64,000 bases of DNA from Kaistella soli (GTDB lineage: Bacteria; Bacteroidota; Bacteroidia; Flavobacteriales; Weeksellaceae): assembly GCF_019038595.1 (NCBI RefSeq), contig NZ_JAHOPF010000001.1, positions 124,001 to 188,000 on the forward strand, given 5' to 3'. A program made the position numbers and the translations under genes. Under the pieces are notes generated by a model. That model saw only the letters and a program-made list of their open reading frames with translations, ran no database searches and had not been told where the DNA came from. Positions 46,410 to 54,072 of this stretch are shown piece after piece; within the stretch, counting starts at the first letter, position 1, and the number at the start of each line of letters is the position of its first letter.

Positions 46410-46967
46410 ATGAAATTACTTAAAAATATAAAATATCTGCTCCCCGTTTTTCTTTCTTTCATTGCAATAAGCTGCAGCAGAGCTGATGAAGATGAGGATG
46501 TGCTTTCTCAGGAAGATATCTCGAATATTATTCTGAACGTAAAAGATGATGCAACAGGAATTTCGCAGACATATAATTATACAGTAAATTCTGCAACAAA
46601 TCCCATGATCAGGCTAACTGACGGGAAATCCTACACCGTAGAAACCATCTTTAAAAACGGAAACGAAGATGAAACAGCAAGCATCAAAGCGGCGAAAGAT
46701 GAACATTTCCTGATTTTCGATTTTCAGGGTTCAGTCATCAGTTTAACAAGGACAGACGATGAATCATCAACGAGAAGCGACGGCGCAAAACTCGGACTGA
46801 TCACAAAATGGAATGTTATAAAAGCGGTAAATTCACCTTCACCACAATTGGTTTTAACATTAATTCATGATGCAACATCCGTAAATGAAGCCCAAAACGG
46901 AACAGCTTTCGGAACAGTGGAAGGTGGGGAAACCGACGCAATGGCCAGTTTTGGTATTAGTAATTGA
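46410..46967 (+). CDS. Lipoprotein cotranscribed with the TonB receptor
   Basis: A 185-residue lipoprotein (lipobox ISCSRAD, Cys22) with a beta-rich domain of about 150 residues. It is recognised only as the type of small lipoprotein paired with metal TonB receptors in flavobacteria. It has no catalytic motif and no His-rich stretch, but is acidic at its N-terminus (ADEDEDV). A surface or periplasmic partner of the receptor is the likely role. Confidence 0.72.
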   Translation: MKLLKNIKYLLPVFLSFIAISCSRADEDEDVLSQEDISNIILNVKDDATGISQTYNYTVNSATNPMIRLTDGKSYTVETIFKNGNEDETASIKAAKDEHFLIFDFQGSVISLTRTDDESSTRSDGAKLGLITKWNVIKAVNSPSPQLVLTLIHDATSVNEAQNGTAFGTVEGGETDAMASFGISN

Positions 46968-47018
46968 TTTTTAACGTTTTTTAGCAATATAAGATTCTTA
47001 AAAGTCTAAAAAAATTAC

Positions 47019-47026
47019 TATTTTTG
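47019..47026 (+). promoter_or_regulatory. -7 promoter element for tig
   Basis: TATTTTTG lies 27 bases before the trigger factor ATG. Confidence 0.6.
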
Positions 47027-47052
47027 CAACCTAAAATTTTCAATTAATAACA

Positions 47053-48387
47053 ATGAACGTTACAGCGACAAACCACGATGAAGTAAGCGCGTTACTTACA
47101 GTTACATTAGATAAATCAGATTACAAAGATAAAGTTGAAAAACAACTGATTAATTATGCGAAAAATGCGCAGGTTCCCGGATTCAGAAAAGGGAAAGTGC
47201 CTTTGAGCATGGTAAGAAAGCAATATGAAGCGGGAATCGCTTTTGAAGAAATCAACAAACAGGTTTCTGATGCGCTGAACAATTATGTAAATGAAAATAA
47301 GCTGAGACTGGTAGGTCAGCCTGTTCCGCAACCAGTGGAAGAGTTAAACCACAATGCAGAGCAGTTATCTGTTGCATTTGAAGTGGGTTACGAACCGGAA
47401 TTCACTATTGATCTGGCTAAATATGAAGCGCCTCATTATAAAGTAGAAGCTTCCGATAAAGAAATCGGACAGAGCATCGAAAATATGCAGAAGCGTTTTG
47501 CTGAGAAAGTAGTACAGGAAAACATCGGTGACGATTCTCATATTGCTTTGGAAATCAGCCAGATTGTTGAAGAAGATGCAGAAGGTGAACATCATCATCA
47601 CCCAAAAAATATAGTAATTGATGCTGAGAAAAAAGAAGCTTTCAAATTGGTGAAAGATCTGAAAATGGACGGATCTGTAACAATTTCTAAAGAAGATTTG
47701 CAGAAAAATGAAGAGTTGGCGAAAGAATTAGGATTCAGCAAAGAAGAAGTTGAGCATCTTCACCACAATCAGCAGAAAGTAACTGTAAAAGATTTCTACG
47801 GATTGAATTTGGCAGAACTTAATCAGGATTTATTCGATAAAGTATACGGAGAAGGAACCATCAAATCTGAAGAAGAACTGAAAGCGAAAGTAAAAACTGA
47901 GCTTGATGAGTATTTCCAGCAGAATGCTGATGTTCATTTCGTGAACAAAGTATTGGAGCAGATCAATGAAAAAGAAGATGTGAAGCTTCCTGAAACTTTC
48001 CTTGTAAAATGGTTAATGTTCAGTAACGCAAATATCACTGACGAAAATCAGGCAAAAGAAATCTTCGAAGCAGAAAAGAACCAGTTGAAATATCAGATCC
48101 TTGAAGGTAAACTGATGAACGACAACGAAATTAAACTGGAATATACGGACGTTTTGGCGCAGGCTGAGCAGTTGGTAAGAAACCAGTTGGCGATTTACGG
48201 TATTCACCATTTATCTGATGAAGAGATTCAGAAATATGCGGTTGAAATGCTGAAAGATCAGGAGCAGATTCGTCAGATTTCTACAGAAGTAGGAATGGCA
48301 AAACTGAAAGATGTAATTTTAGAAAAAGCTACAAAAAAGGAAACCAAAATTTCTCACGATGAGTTTTTGGAAGAACTGAAAAAGTAA
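47053..48387 (+). CDS. tig: Trigger factor
   Basis: Trigger factor is the ribosome-bound chaperone that meets nascent chains. The 444-residue product has the ribosome-docking loop PGFRKGKVP (about 40-48) and a long helical C-terminal substrate cradle. The middle FKBP-like domain is diverged and lacks clear prolyl isomerase residues, as usual in Bacteroidota. A His run (HHHHP) near residue 181 is a curiosity. Own promoter and terminator, so monocistronic. Confidence 0.93.
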   Translation: MNVTATNHDEVSALLTVTLDKSDYKDKVEKQLINYAKNAQVPGFRKGKVPLSMVRKQYEAGIAFEEINKQVSDALNNYVNENKLRLVGQPVPQPVEELNHNAEQLSVAFEVGYEPEFTIDLAKYEAPHYKVEASDKEIGQSIENMQKRFAEKVVQENIGDDSHIALEISQIVEEDAEGEHHHHPKNIVIDAEKKEAFKLVKDLKMDGSVTISKEDLQKNEELAKELGFSKEEVEHLHHNQQKVTVKDFYGLNLAELNQDLFDKVYGEGTIKSEEELKAKVKTELDEYFQQNADVHFVNKVLEQINEKEDVKLPETFLVKWLMFSNANITDENQAKEIFEAEKNQLKYQILEGKLMNDNEIKLEYTDVLAQAEQLVRNQLAIYGIHHLSDEEIQKYAVEMLKDQEQIRQISTEVGMAKLKDVILEKATKKETKISHDEFLEELKK

Positions 48388-48408
48388 TTTTTCTTCTTAA
48401 ATAATATA

Positions 48409-48440
48409 AAATCCGTCTCGGCATTGAGACGGATTTTTTT
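48409..48440 (+). terminator. Terminator after tig
   Basis: An 11-bp perfect stem (AAATCCGTCTC with GAGACGGATTT) closes a six-base loop and is followed by T. Confidence 0.88.
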
Positions 48441-48813
48441 GTTGATACCCAAAACAACGGATGAACAAATAATGCCTTTTTCATATCCCTTAATATCCCA
48501 ATCCTTTATGATATAGTAAGGATATAGTATGGTTATAGTATAGATATAGTATGGATACAGTATGATAAATTGCATATTACCTGCAGGTTTCTTAACATCA
48601 TGAGGAGAGAAAGCAGGAAATACGGTAAACGTTTGTAAGTAATTTAAAATATAATTGGCAGGTACACCATCCGGGATTGAAAAGAGTGGAATGTGGCTGT
48701 TAAATGAGATAGGTCTAGGACGGCCGTGGCATATACATATGGTTCTGCATGTATGCTTGTGTATTTAAATATACAAATAAGGCGGGTTGGTATGTTAAAC
48801 AGTTGTAGAAAAT
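48441..48813. other. Non-coding stretch with 11-bp tandem repeats
   Basis: No believable gene is seen in these 373 bases. They contain five tandem 11-bp units (48511-48565) and an AT-rich segment with short palindromes near 48770-48785. Both neighbouring genes read towards it, so it is not an obvious promoter region. Confidence 0.6.
48511..48565. repeat. Five tandem copies of an 11-bp AT-rich unit
   Basis: Units are ATATAGTAAGG, ATATAGTATGG, TTATAGTATAG, ATATAGTATGG and ATACAGTATGA, each exactly 11 bp with one to three changes from the consensus ATATAGTATGG. Confidence 0.85.
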
Positions 48814-49461
48814 TTAATAACTGAAATACTCCAGATTTTTATTGGAGGTGAGAAAATTCTCCATTTTATCGAGCTGTTTTTCTGAAATATGGAGTTCCAG
48901 AGTAAGCAAAATATGATCGAACTCTTTTTCTATAGCGATCTCGTTCAGTTCGCTGGTCATTGCTTTCAGATCTGCTAATATTGTGCTTTTGTAGGTCATG
49001 AAATTATGCGTGCTCATCCGCATCTTGAGAATTTTATGATGATGCAGGGGCAAAAAATATTTTGTTAAATATTTCGCGGTATAAATGATGAGAATGGCCG
49101 AAATAAGAAAGATAAAGGCGATATAAACCTCTCCAAAACCAATAGCCATTCCGACAGCCGCGGCCATCCAGATAATGCCGGCGGTCGTAAGTCCGTACAC
49201 GGTGAAACCTTCTTTAAAGATAACTCCCGCGCCGAGAAATCCGATTCCGCTGACGATATAGGAAGCAATTCTTGCGGGATCGCCGCTGCCGGAAACTTTG
49301 TACGAAAGAATAGAAAATAAGGTAGAACCGAGGCAAATAACCGTAATGGTTTTCAGACCGGCAGATTTATCTTTCATTTCTCTTTCAAAACCGAGAATCA
49401 ATCCAGCAAATACAGAAATGAGCGCTTTAAAAACATCTAAAAGTTCAAAATGTTCTGGCAT
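48814..49461 (-). CDS. MgtC/SapB-family membrane protein
   Basis: The 215-residue protein has the MgtC membrane domain: about five helices with LILGFEREMKDKSAGLKT, where R24 and E25 are typical, then IASYIVSGIGFLGAGVIFKEG. An ACT-like C-terminal domain follows from about 145. MgtC homologues help survival at low Mg2+ by restraining ATP synthase or phosphate uptake; the role here is not known. Alone on the minus strand, with 24 bases to the DUF3109 gene upstream. Confidence 0.9.
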   Translation of the reverse strand: MPEHFELLDVFKALISVFAGLILGFEREMKDKSAGLKTITVICLGSTLFSILSYKVSGSGDPARIASYIVSGIGFLGAGVIFKEGFTVYGLTTAGIIWMAAAVGMAIGFGEVYIAFIFLISAILIIYTAKYLTKYFLPLHHHKILKMRMSTHNFMTYKSTILADLKAMTSELNEIAIEKEFDHILLTLELHISEKQLDKMENFLTSNKNLEYFSY

Positions 49462-49485
49462 TTTTTATTTAAAGATAAAACTTTT

Positions 49486-50070
49486 TTACGAACCGAATTC
49501 TGCTTTCCATTCTTCTGCCGCGTCGCAAAGCGTGTCGTAAAATTCTTCACCGTATTTTCGGATCAGAGGTGTTTTTAGAAATTTGTAAACCGGAACTTTA
49601 AGTTCTTTTCCCAAAATACAGGCGTCGTTACAGATTTCCCATTCATGATAATTCATCGCGGTAAAAGTGGAATATTCAGTGACGCGGATCGGGTAGAGGT
49701 GACAAGAAATAGGTTTTTGCCAGTCCACAGCACCGTCTTCATATGCTTTTTCAATACCGCATTTTGTTACGCCTTTTTCATCGAAAATCACGTACGCACA
49801 TTCTGCACCGTTCACCATAGGAGTTACAAAATCGCCATCGTGCGGATCAATCGTCCATGTTCCCTGCTCTTCGAGAGCTTTCACGCCTTCAGGTCTCAGA
49901 TAAGGCTTTACTTTATCGAAAATTTTATCAAGAATTTCAGTTTCATATTTTTCTAAGGGTGCCCCTACATCGCCGGCGACGCAACATGCGCCTTTGCATT
50001 TACTGAGGTTACACACAAATTCTTCTGCAAAAATATCTTCAGAAATTAATCTGTTTTCAATTTGTATCAT
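49486..50070 (-). CDS. DUF3109 protein with Cys-rich metal motif
   Basis: The 194-residue soluble protein opens with a Cys cluster CNLSKCKGACC (about 20-30), with further Cys at CGIEKAYEDG, CHLYPIR and CNDACILG. These are the hallmark of DUF3109 (YkgJ-like) proteins that bind zinc or an iron-sulfur cluster. Function unknown. It is five bases after the DUF6427 gene and likely in the same transcript. Confidence 0.88.
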   Translation of the reverse strand: MIQIENRLISEDIFAEEFVCNLSKCKGACCVAGDVGAPLEKYETEILDKIFDKVKPYLRPEGVKALEEQGTWTIDPHDGDFVTPMVNGAECAYVIFDEKGVTKCGIEKAYEDGAVDWQKPISCHLYPIRVTEYSTFTAMNYHEWEICNDACILGKELKVPVYKFLKTPLIRKYGEEFYDTLCDAAEEWKAEFGS

Positions 50071-50075
50071 CGTTT

Positions 50076-50984
50076 TTAAATATTGAGGTTGAAATAATTG
50101 GCGAGTTTAAACATCACCAGACATATAATAAGCAGCCAGAGCCCTGTTTCCTGCATCCAGTATTTGGGGAGAAATTTAAGCATTCTGCTTAAAATAATGG
50201 ACGCCGGAAGGGCGAGCAAAAGTAAGTATTCATATACGTTTCCCATGTACAGTACAATGGTGATCAGCTGTGCAAGCGAAAAAATTAATAGAAAAGTATA
50301 TTTGAATTTACTGTTGGGGCTTTTTTTATTGAAATGTTTAAAATGATCCATCACCGCGTGGATCAGCATTAAAGCCACCGGAATCAGCCAGATCAGATCT
50401 TCCAGACCTTTCGATGGTTTAAAGTTATTGAAGGGAAAATAAGCCTCGTTCCATGAGTTCATTCCAAGGAAGTAGGCGATCCCAAAATATGAAAGTACAA
50501 CCAGAGAAATCCCGAAAAACAAACGGAAGATGTGAAGCCCTACTTTATCTGAAGTTCCGATGATGTGAAAAATCACAAAAATAGTCATTGGCCAGGTCGT
50601 CGGGAGGAATACAAAGTTCAAAGCGAGAATTGCTCCTACCAGAATAATGGAGTTTTTTCGCACCATTGTATCATTATCAGTCAGAAGCAGCAAAATAATG
50701 GAATTGGTGAAGAGTGAAACCGCAATTCCTATGTCAAGATCTCCCGGATAAAGCGCAAAAATGAAAGCGGTATATAAAAATAAAGGGAGATGAGTTTGGT
50801 AATTCAGCGAGATAGCATTAAAACAGAAATATCCCAATGCAACGCCCGCAAAAGTAATTACTGCAGAGAAAATGTCCAACGAGTTGAAATCAAGGAAGTT
50901 AAATCCTATTACGATCAAAAGAAGAATGCCTATGTAGACCGGTATTGAAAAAATATTGCTTTCTTTTGAAAGTAATCGAAACAT
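50076..50984 (-). CDS. DUF6427 multi-pass membrane protein
   Basis: A 302-residue protein with about ten predicted membrane helices and no catalytic motif. Recognised as the Bacteroidota family DUF6427 by the start MFRLLSKESNIFSIPVY and the segment LPTTWPMTIFVIFHIIG. Function unknown. It is divergent from the DUF6341 gene, with 42 bases between them. Confidence 0.85.
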   Translation of the reverse strand: MFRLLSKESNIFSIPVYIGILLLIVIGFNFLDFNSLDIFSAVITFAGVALGYFCFNAISLNYQTHLPLFLYTAFIFALYPGDLDIGIAVSLFTNSIILLLLTDNDTMVRKNSIILVGAILALNFVFLPTTWPMTIFVIFHIIGTSDKVGLHIFRLFFGISLVVLSYFGIAYFLGMNSWNEAYFPFNNFKPSKGLEDLIWLIPVALMLIHAVMDHFKHFNKKSPNSKFKYTFLLIFSLAQLITIVLYMGNVYEYLLLLALPASIILSRMLKFLPKYWMQETGLWLLIICLVMFKLANYFNLNI

Positions 50985-50990
50985 TTTTAT

Positions 50991-50998
50991 TAATTTTG
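50991..50998 (+). promoter_or_regulatory. -7 promoter element for the DUF6341 gene
   Basis: TAATTTTG lies 28 bases before the ATG at 51027, within the narrow divergent gap. Confidence 0.6.
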
Positions 50999-51026
50999 TG
51001 CAAAGTTAATTTAAAAAAGGAAAATA

Positions 51027-51257
51027 ATGACGTCTTTCTTTCTCTTCTTAAGCAGTGTATTCAAATGGTCTTTCGGGTTTTTTGAATTTGCAGGAAATTT
51101 TGTAAACTGGATTTTATTCTTCGTAGCATCAGCCTTGTTTACCTATTGGTGCTATGTGTTGGTTACCACTTTAGGCGGCGACAAAGACAAAGAATATTTT
51201 TCTCCAACCGAAGGACATCATCCTTACTACGATCCGAAGATCAACAAAAAAGGATAA
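51027..51257 (+). CDS. DUF6341 small membrane protein
   Basis: A 76-residue protein with two hydrophobic helices (about 4-20 and 25-50) and a polar tail containing GGDKDKEYFSPTEGHHPYYD. It matches DUF6341, a conserved Bacteroidota family of unknown function often found beside DUF6427, as here. A role as a partner of that membrane protein is inferred. Confidence 0.8.
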   Translation: MTSFFLFLSSVFKWSFGFFEFAGNFVNWILFFVASALFTYWCYVLVTTLGGDKDKEYFSPTEGHHPYYDPKINKKG

Positions 51258-51286
51258 CTTAAATAATTGATATTTTTATTATTATA

Positions 51287-51318
51287 AAAATCCCGGAATT
51301 CTGCAATTCCGGGATTTG
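51287..51318. terminator. Bidirectional terminator
   Basis: A perfect 14-bp stem (AAATCCCGGAATT with AATTCCGGGATTT) around CTGC separates convergent genes. Confidence 0.87.
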
Positions 51319-51339
51319 TTTTATACCAATTTACGCCTT

Positions 51340-51774
51340 TTAGTGAATAGGAATTACCAAAACCGGAATAGATGAGCGGCGCGTAAGTTCTTTGGTTAAG
51401 CTTCCCACAAAAACATCATAAATTCCGCTTCGTCCGTGTGATCCCATCACCATATATCCCGCATTCTTCTCCTTAGCATAATCCAGAATAATATCTCCGG
51501 CAACGCCCTGTTTCAGGATGTGCTCACAATCAATATCCTGGGCAAGAATCCGCTGCTGAATGTTGTTTAAACGGAGCAGTTCTTCCTTAATCTCGTTCTG
51601 TTCCACTTCCGGGAAATACTGAAATCCCATGTCACCAATAGCAAAACCAATGTCGGCCGGAGCAACGTGAATCAGGCAGATTCTTCCCTGAGTTTCTTTC
51701 GCGAATTTTACGGCTCCGCTAATTAATTTATCTGTAGAATCGCCGAAATCGACGGGTAAAACAATATTGATCAT
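51340..51774 (-). CDS. Universal stress protein
   Basis: The 144-residue protein is one UspA domain with the ATP-binding motif MGSHGRSG followed nine residues later by GS and RRSSIPVLVI, which places it in the ATP-binding class. Such proteins are induced by starvation or oxidative stress; the partner is unknown. It is single and faces the DUF6341 gene. Confidence 0.92.
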   Translation of the reverse strand: MINIVLPVDFGDSTDKLISGAVKFAKETQGRICLIHVAPADIGFAIGDMGFQYFPEVEQNEIKEELLRLNNIQQRILAQDIDCEHILKQGVAGDIILDYAKEKNAGYMVMGSHGRSGIYDVFVGSLTKELTRRSSIPVLVIPIH

Positions 51775-51830
51775 GATTTAATTTTTTGTTGATTAAAGTT
51801 ACAAAAATTTACTGAAACAGAGAAGCGGTC

Positions 51831-52439
51831 CTACTGAATCCTCAGATCGAAAACTTTCTTTCCTTCCAGAAAACCCTCGAGGATATCATTTTCCGAAACT
51901 TTTCCAACACCTTTTGGCGTGCCGGTAAAAATGAGATCGCCGGTTTTTAAGGTAAAATACTGGGAAACAAAAGCAATGATTTTTTCAGGCGGGAAAATCA
52001 TCATCGAAGTATTTCCGTTCTGCACTTCTTCTTTATTTTTAACTAAAGAAAAATTCAGGTTTTTCATATCGAAATCAGCTTTTTTGTAGAATTCTGAAAG
52101 TACCGCGCTTCCGTCGAAACCTTTGGCCAGTTCCCAGGGAAGGCCTTTTGCTTTAAGCTGACTCTGCAGATCTCTCGCCGTGAAATCAATTCCCAGCCCG
52201 ATTTCCTCAAAATAATTCGCCGCTTTATCTTCCTGAATGTATTTTCCGCCTTTTGAGATTTTCAAAACGACTTCCAGCTCGTAATGCACGTCCTGTGAAA
52301 ATTCAGGAATGTAAAAATCTGAGCCTTTCTTTAAAACCGCGGTGTCGGGTTTCATGAAAATTACAGGATTTTCAGGAATTTCATTTCCGAGTTCTTTGGC
52401 GTGTTCAGCATAATTTCGGCCGATGCAGATGATTTTCAT
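51831..52439 (-). CDS. Fumarylacetoacetate-hydrolase-family protein
   Basis: The 202-residue protein is a single FAH catalytic domain (metal-binding E-x-E around YELEVVLKI and the GIDFTARDLQ and GTPKGVG motifs). The short form acts as acylpyruvase, oxaloacetate decarboxylase or a related C-C hydrolase. The start MKIICIGRNYAEHAKELG is typical. The substrate cannot be told from sequence. It follows the exonuclease gene by 18 bases and may be in one transcript with it. Confidence 0.9.
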   Translation of the reverse strand: MKIICIGRNYAEHAKELGNEIPENPVIFMKPDTAVLKKGSDFYIPEFSQDVHYELEVVLKISKGGKYIQEDKAANYFEEIGLGIDFTARDLQSQLKAKGLPWELAKGFDGSAVLSEFYKKADFDMKNLNFSLVKNKEEVQNGNTSMMIFPPEKIIAFVSQYFTLKTGDLIFTGTPKGVGKVSENDILEGFLEGKKVFDLRIQ

Positions 52440-52457
52440 TTCGAGTTTTTTTCTTGA

Positions 52458-53222
52458 TTAAAATTTGCTTTTTAACTGAATTCCGGTCAGAACTTTCTTC
52501 GTGTACAAAGGAAAATCAGCATTTTGAATCCACCCGTAATATCCCAGATCTTTTTGGAAAACGTCTTTTACTCTTTGTCCTTTGTATTTTCCGAAACTGA
52601 ATATTTCCTTCTCATCCGCATCAAAGGCAATAAATCCTGCTAAATCCGCAAATTTATGATGGAAAGAAAACTCGCTCAATCCTGCGATTTCGTTCGGCAA
52701 ATCTTCGTAATGACCAACCTGCGCGTCAAGAACTTCAAATGTAGCCAACACGTCTGCTTCAGCAGAATGGGCGTTTTCCAGTGTTTTTTTACAGTAAAAC
52801 TGATAGGCTGCGGTAAGATTCCGCGGTTCCATTTTATGGAAAATCGTCTGCGCGTCTACGAGTTTAAATTTGCTCAAATCAAAATCCAGTCCTGCTCTCA
52901 GAAGTTCTTCTGCCAGAAGCGGAACATCAAAACGGTTGGAATTAAATCCTCCCAGATCAGAACCGGCGATCATTTCCATGATTTTTGGTGCAATCTCGCT
53001 GAATTTCGGCGCATCTTTCACGTCTTCATCACTGATTCCGTGAACAGCGGTTGATTCTTTCGGAATGTACATTTCCGGGTTTACCAGCCATGTTCTGCTT
53101 TCACGGGAAGAATCGGGATTTACTTTCAGGATGCAGATTTCCACAATTCTGTCTTTCGCTACGTTGATTCCGGTGGTTTCCAGATCGAAGATACAGAGCG
53201 GTTTATAGAGTTTTAAATTCAT
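52458..53222 (-). CDS. 3'-5' exonuclease, DEDDh type, with DUF3820-like tail
   Basis: The 254-residue protein has Exo I FDLETTG, Exo II GFNSNRFDVPLL and Exo III HSAEADVLAT, the full DEDDh set of DnaQ/ExoX enzymes. The C-terminal part (about 200-245, FSFGKYKGQRVKDV and YYGWI) resembles the DUF3820 motif, often seen in nucleases and RNA-binding proteins. It trims single-stranded DNA or RNA ends in repair. It is followed by the FAH gene. Confidence 0.9.
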   Translation of the reverse strand: MNLKLYKPLCIFDLETTGINVAKDRIVEICILKVNPDSSRESRTWLVNPEMYIPKESTAVHGISDEDVKDAPKFSEIAPKIMEMIAGSDLGGFNSNRFDVPLLAEELLRAGLDFDLSKFKLVDAQTIFHKMEPRNLTAAYQFYCKKTLENAHSAEADVLATFEVLDAQVGHYEDLPNEIAGLSEFSFHHKFADLAGFIAFDADEKEIFSFGKYKGQRVKDVFQKDLGYYGWIQNADFPLYTKKVLTGIQLKSKF

Positions 53223-53243
53223 TATAGATAATTGATGATAGAT

Positions 53244-53957
53244 TTATTTGAGCTGTTTCTGAAAAATAAGTGAAATTAGAATATAATATAAAATAACCAA
53301 CGGAATGCCGACAGTTTTAAACAGAATTAAAATCAGTACAGCGCCTATTAACAGAGCGATTTTCGGATAATTATCTTCCAGCTTCATCGACTTGAATTTC
53401 ATCGCGATCATTTTAACCGGGCTCACTAAAATCCAGGATGAAATAACCGTCAGAATAATGAGCAGTAAAGAATTTTCAAATAAAAACCTGAAACTCTCGG
53501 TTTCAAGAAAAGCGTAATAAAGTCCGAAAATCAGAATGGTATTGGAAGGTGTATTTAACCCTTTAAAATAATAAGTCTGTTCTTCATCAAGATTGAAAAT
53601 CGCGAGTCTCAAACACGAAAACAGCGTAATGAAAAGTCCAAGGTATTTTATTTCAAATGGAAGTTCCGTTCCGAAAAGCTGACTTCCGAAAGGTTCCAAA
53701 GCTTTGTACATCGCGATTCCGGGCAGCAAACCGAAGCTTACCATGTCCGCAAGCGAATCGAGCTGAGCGCCAAGGTTGGAATTGGATTTCATGGCTCTTG
53801 CAATAAATCCGTCGAAAAAATCAAGGATGAGAGAGATGATGATGCAGATTGCTGTAATGTGGTAATTGCCTGCAAGCAGCTGAATGACACCAATGCTTCC
53901 CGAAAATAAGTTCGCCAAAGTAAAAGCGTTGGCCAGATTGTTTTTAATAAAGTTCAT
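53244..53957 (-). CDS. pssA: CDP-diacylglycerol-serine O-phosphatidyltransferase
   Basis: The 237-residue membrane protein has the full CDP-alcohol phosphotransferase motif DGxxARx8GxxxDxxxD (DGFIAR...GAQLDSLADM) followed by SFGLLPG, typical of PssA. About six to seven helices. It makes phosphatidylserine, the precursor of phosphatidylethanolamine. The motif is intact. Upstream of the exonuclease gene on the same strand. Confidence 0.92.
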   Translation of the reverse strand: MNFIKNNLANAFTLANLFSGSIGVIQLLAGNYHITAICIIISLILDFFDGFIARAMKSNSNLGAQLDSLADMVSFGLLPGIAMYKALEPFGSQLFGTELPFEIKYLGLFITLFSCLRLAIFNLDEEQTYYFKGLNTPSNTILIFGLYYAFLETESFRFLFENSLLLIILTVISSWILVSPVKMIAMKFKSMKLEDNYPKIALLIGAVLILILFKTVGIPLVILYYILISLIFQKQLK

Positions 53958-54041
53958 AGAAGCAAAAATAAGATTTTTATTAAAATTCCTGAGTTCATTT
54001 TTCTGAAAAAAACTAATTAATACGGAAATATGAAATTAATG

Positions 54042-54049
54042 TAAATTTG
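54042..54049 (+). promoter_or_regulatory. -7 promoter element for the standalone LtaS-like gene
   Basis: TAAATTTG lies 23 bases before the ATG at 54073. Confidence 0.55.
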
Positions 54050-54072
54050 CAGCGCTGTTTTTAATAAATTGA

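Noticed and set aside
47587-47604. His-run in trigger factor as a metal-binding site
   Set aside because: Four histidines in a flexible loop of a chaperone are common enough, and nothing else supports metal binding.
48511-48565. CRISPR-like array
   Set aside because: Units are 11 bp, directly adjacent and without spacers, and no cas genes are near.
48354-48575. Minus-strand frame reading through the 11-bp repeats
   Set aside because: The product is a Tyr/Ile repeat created by the AT-rich units; it overlaps the tig 3' end and has no start signal.
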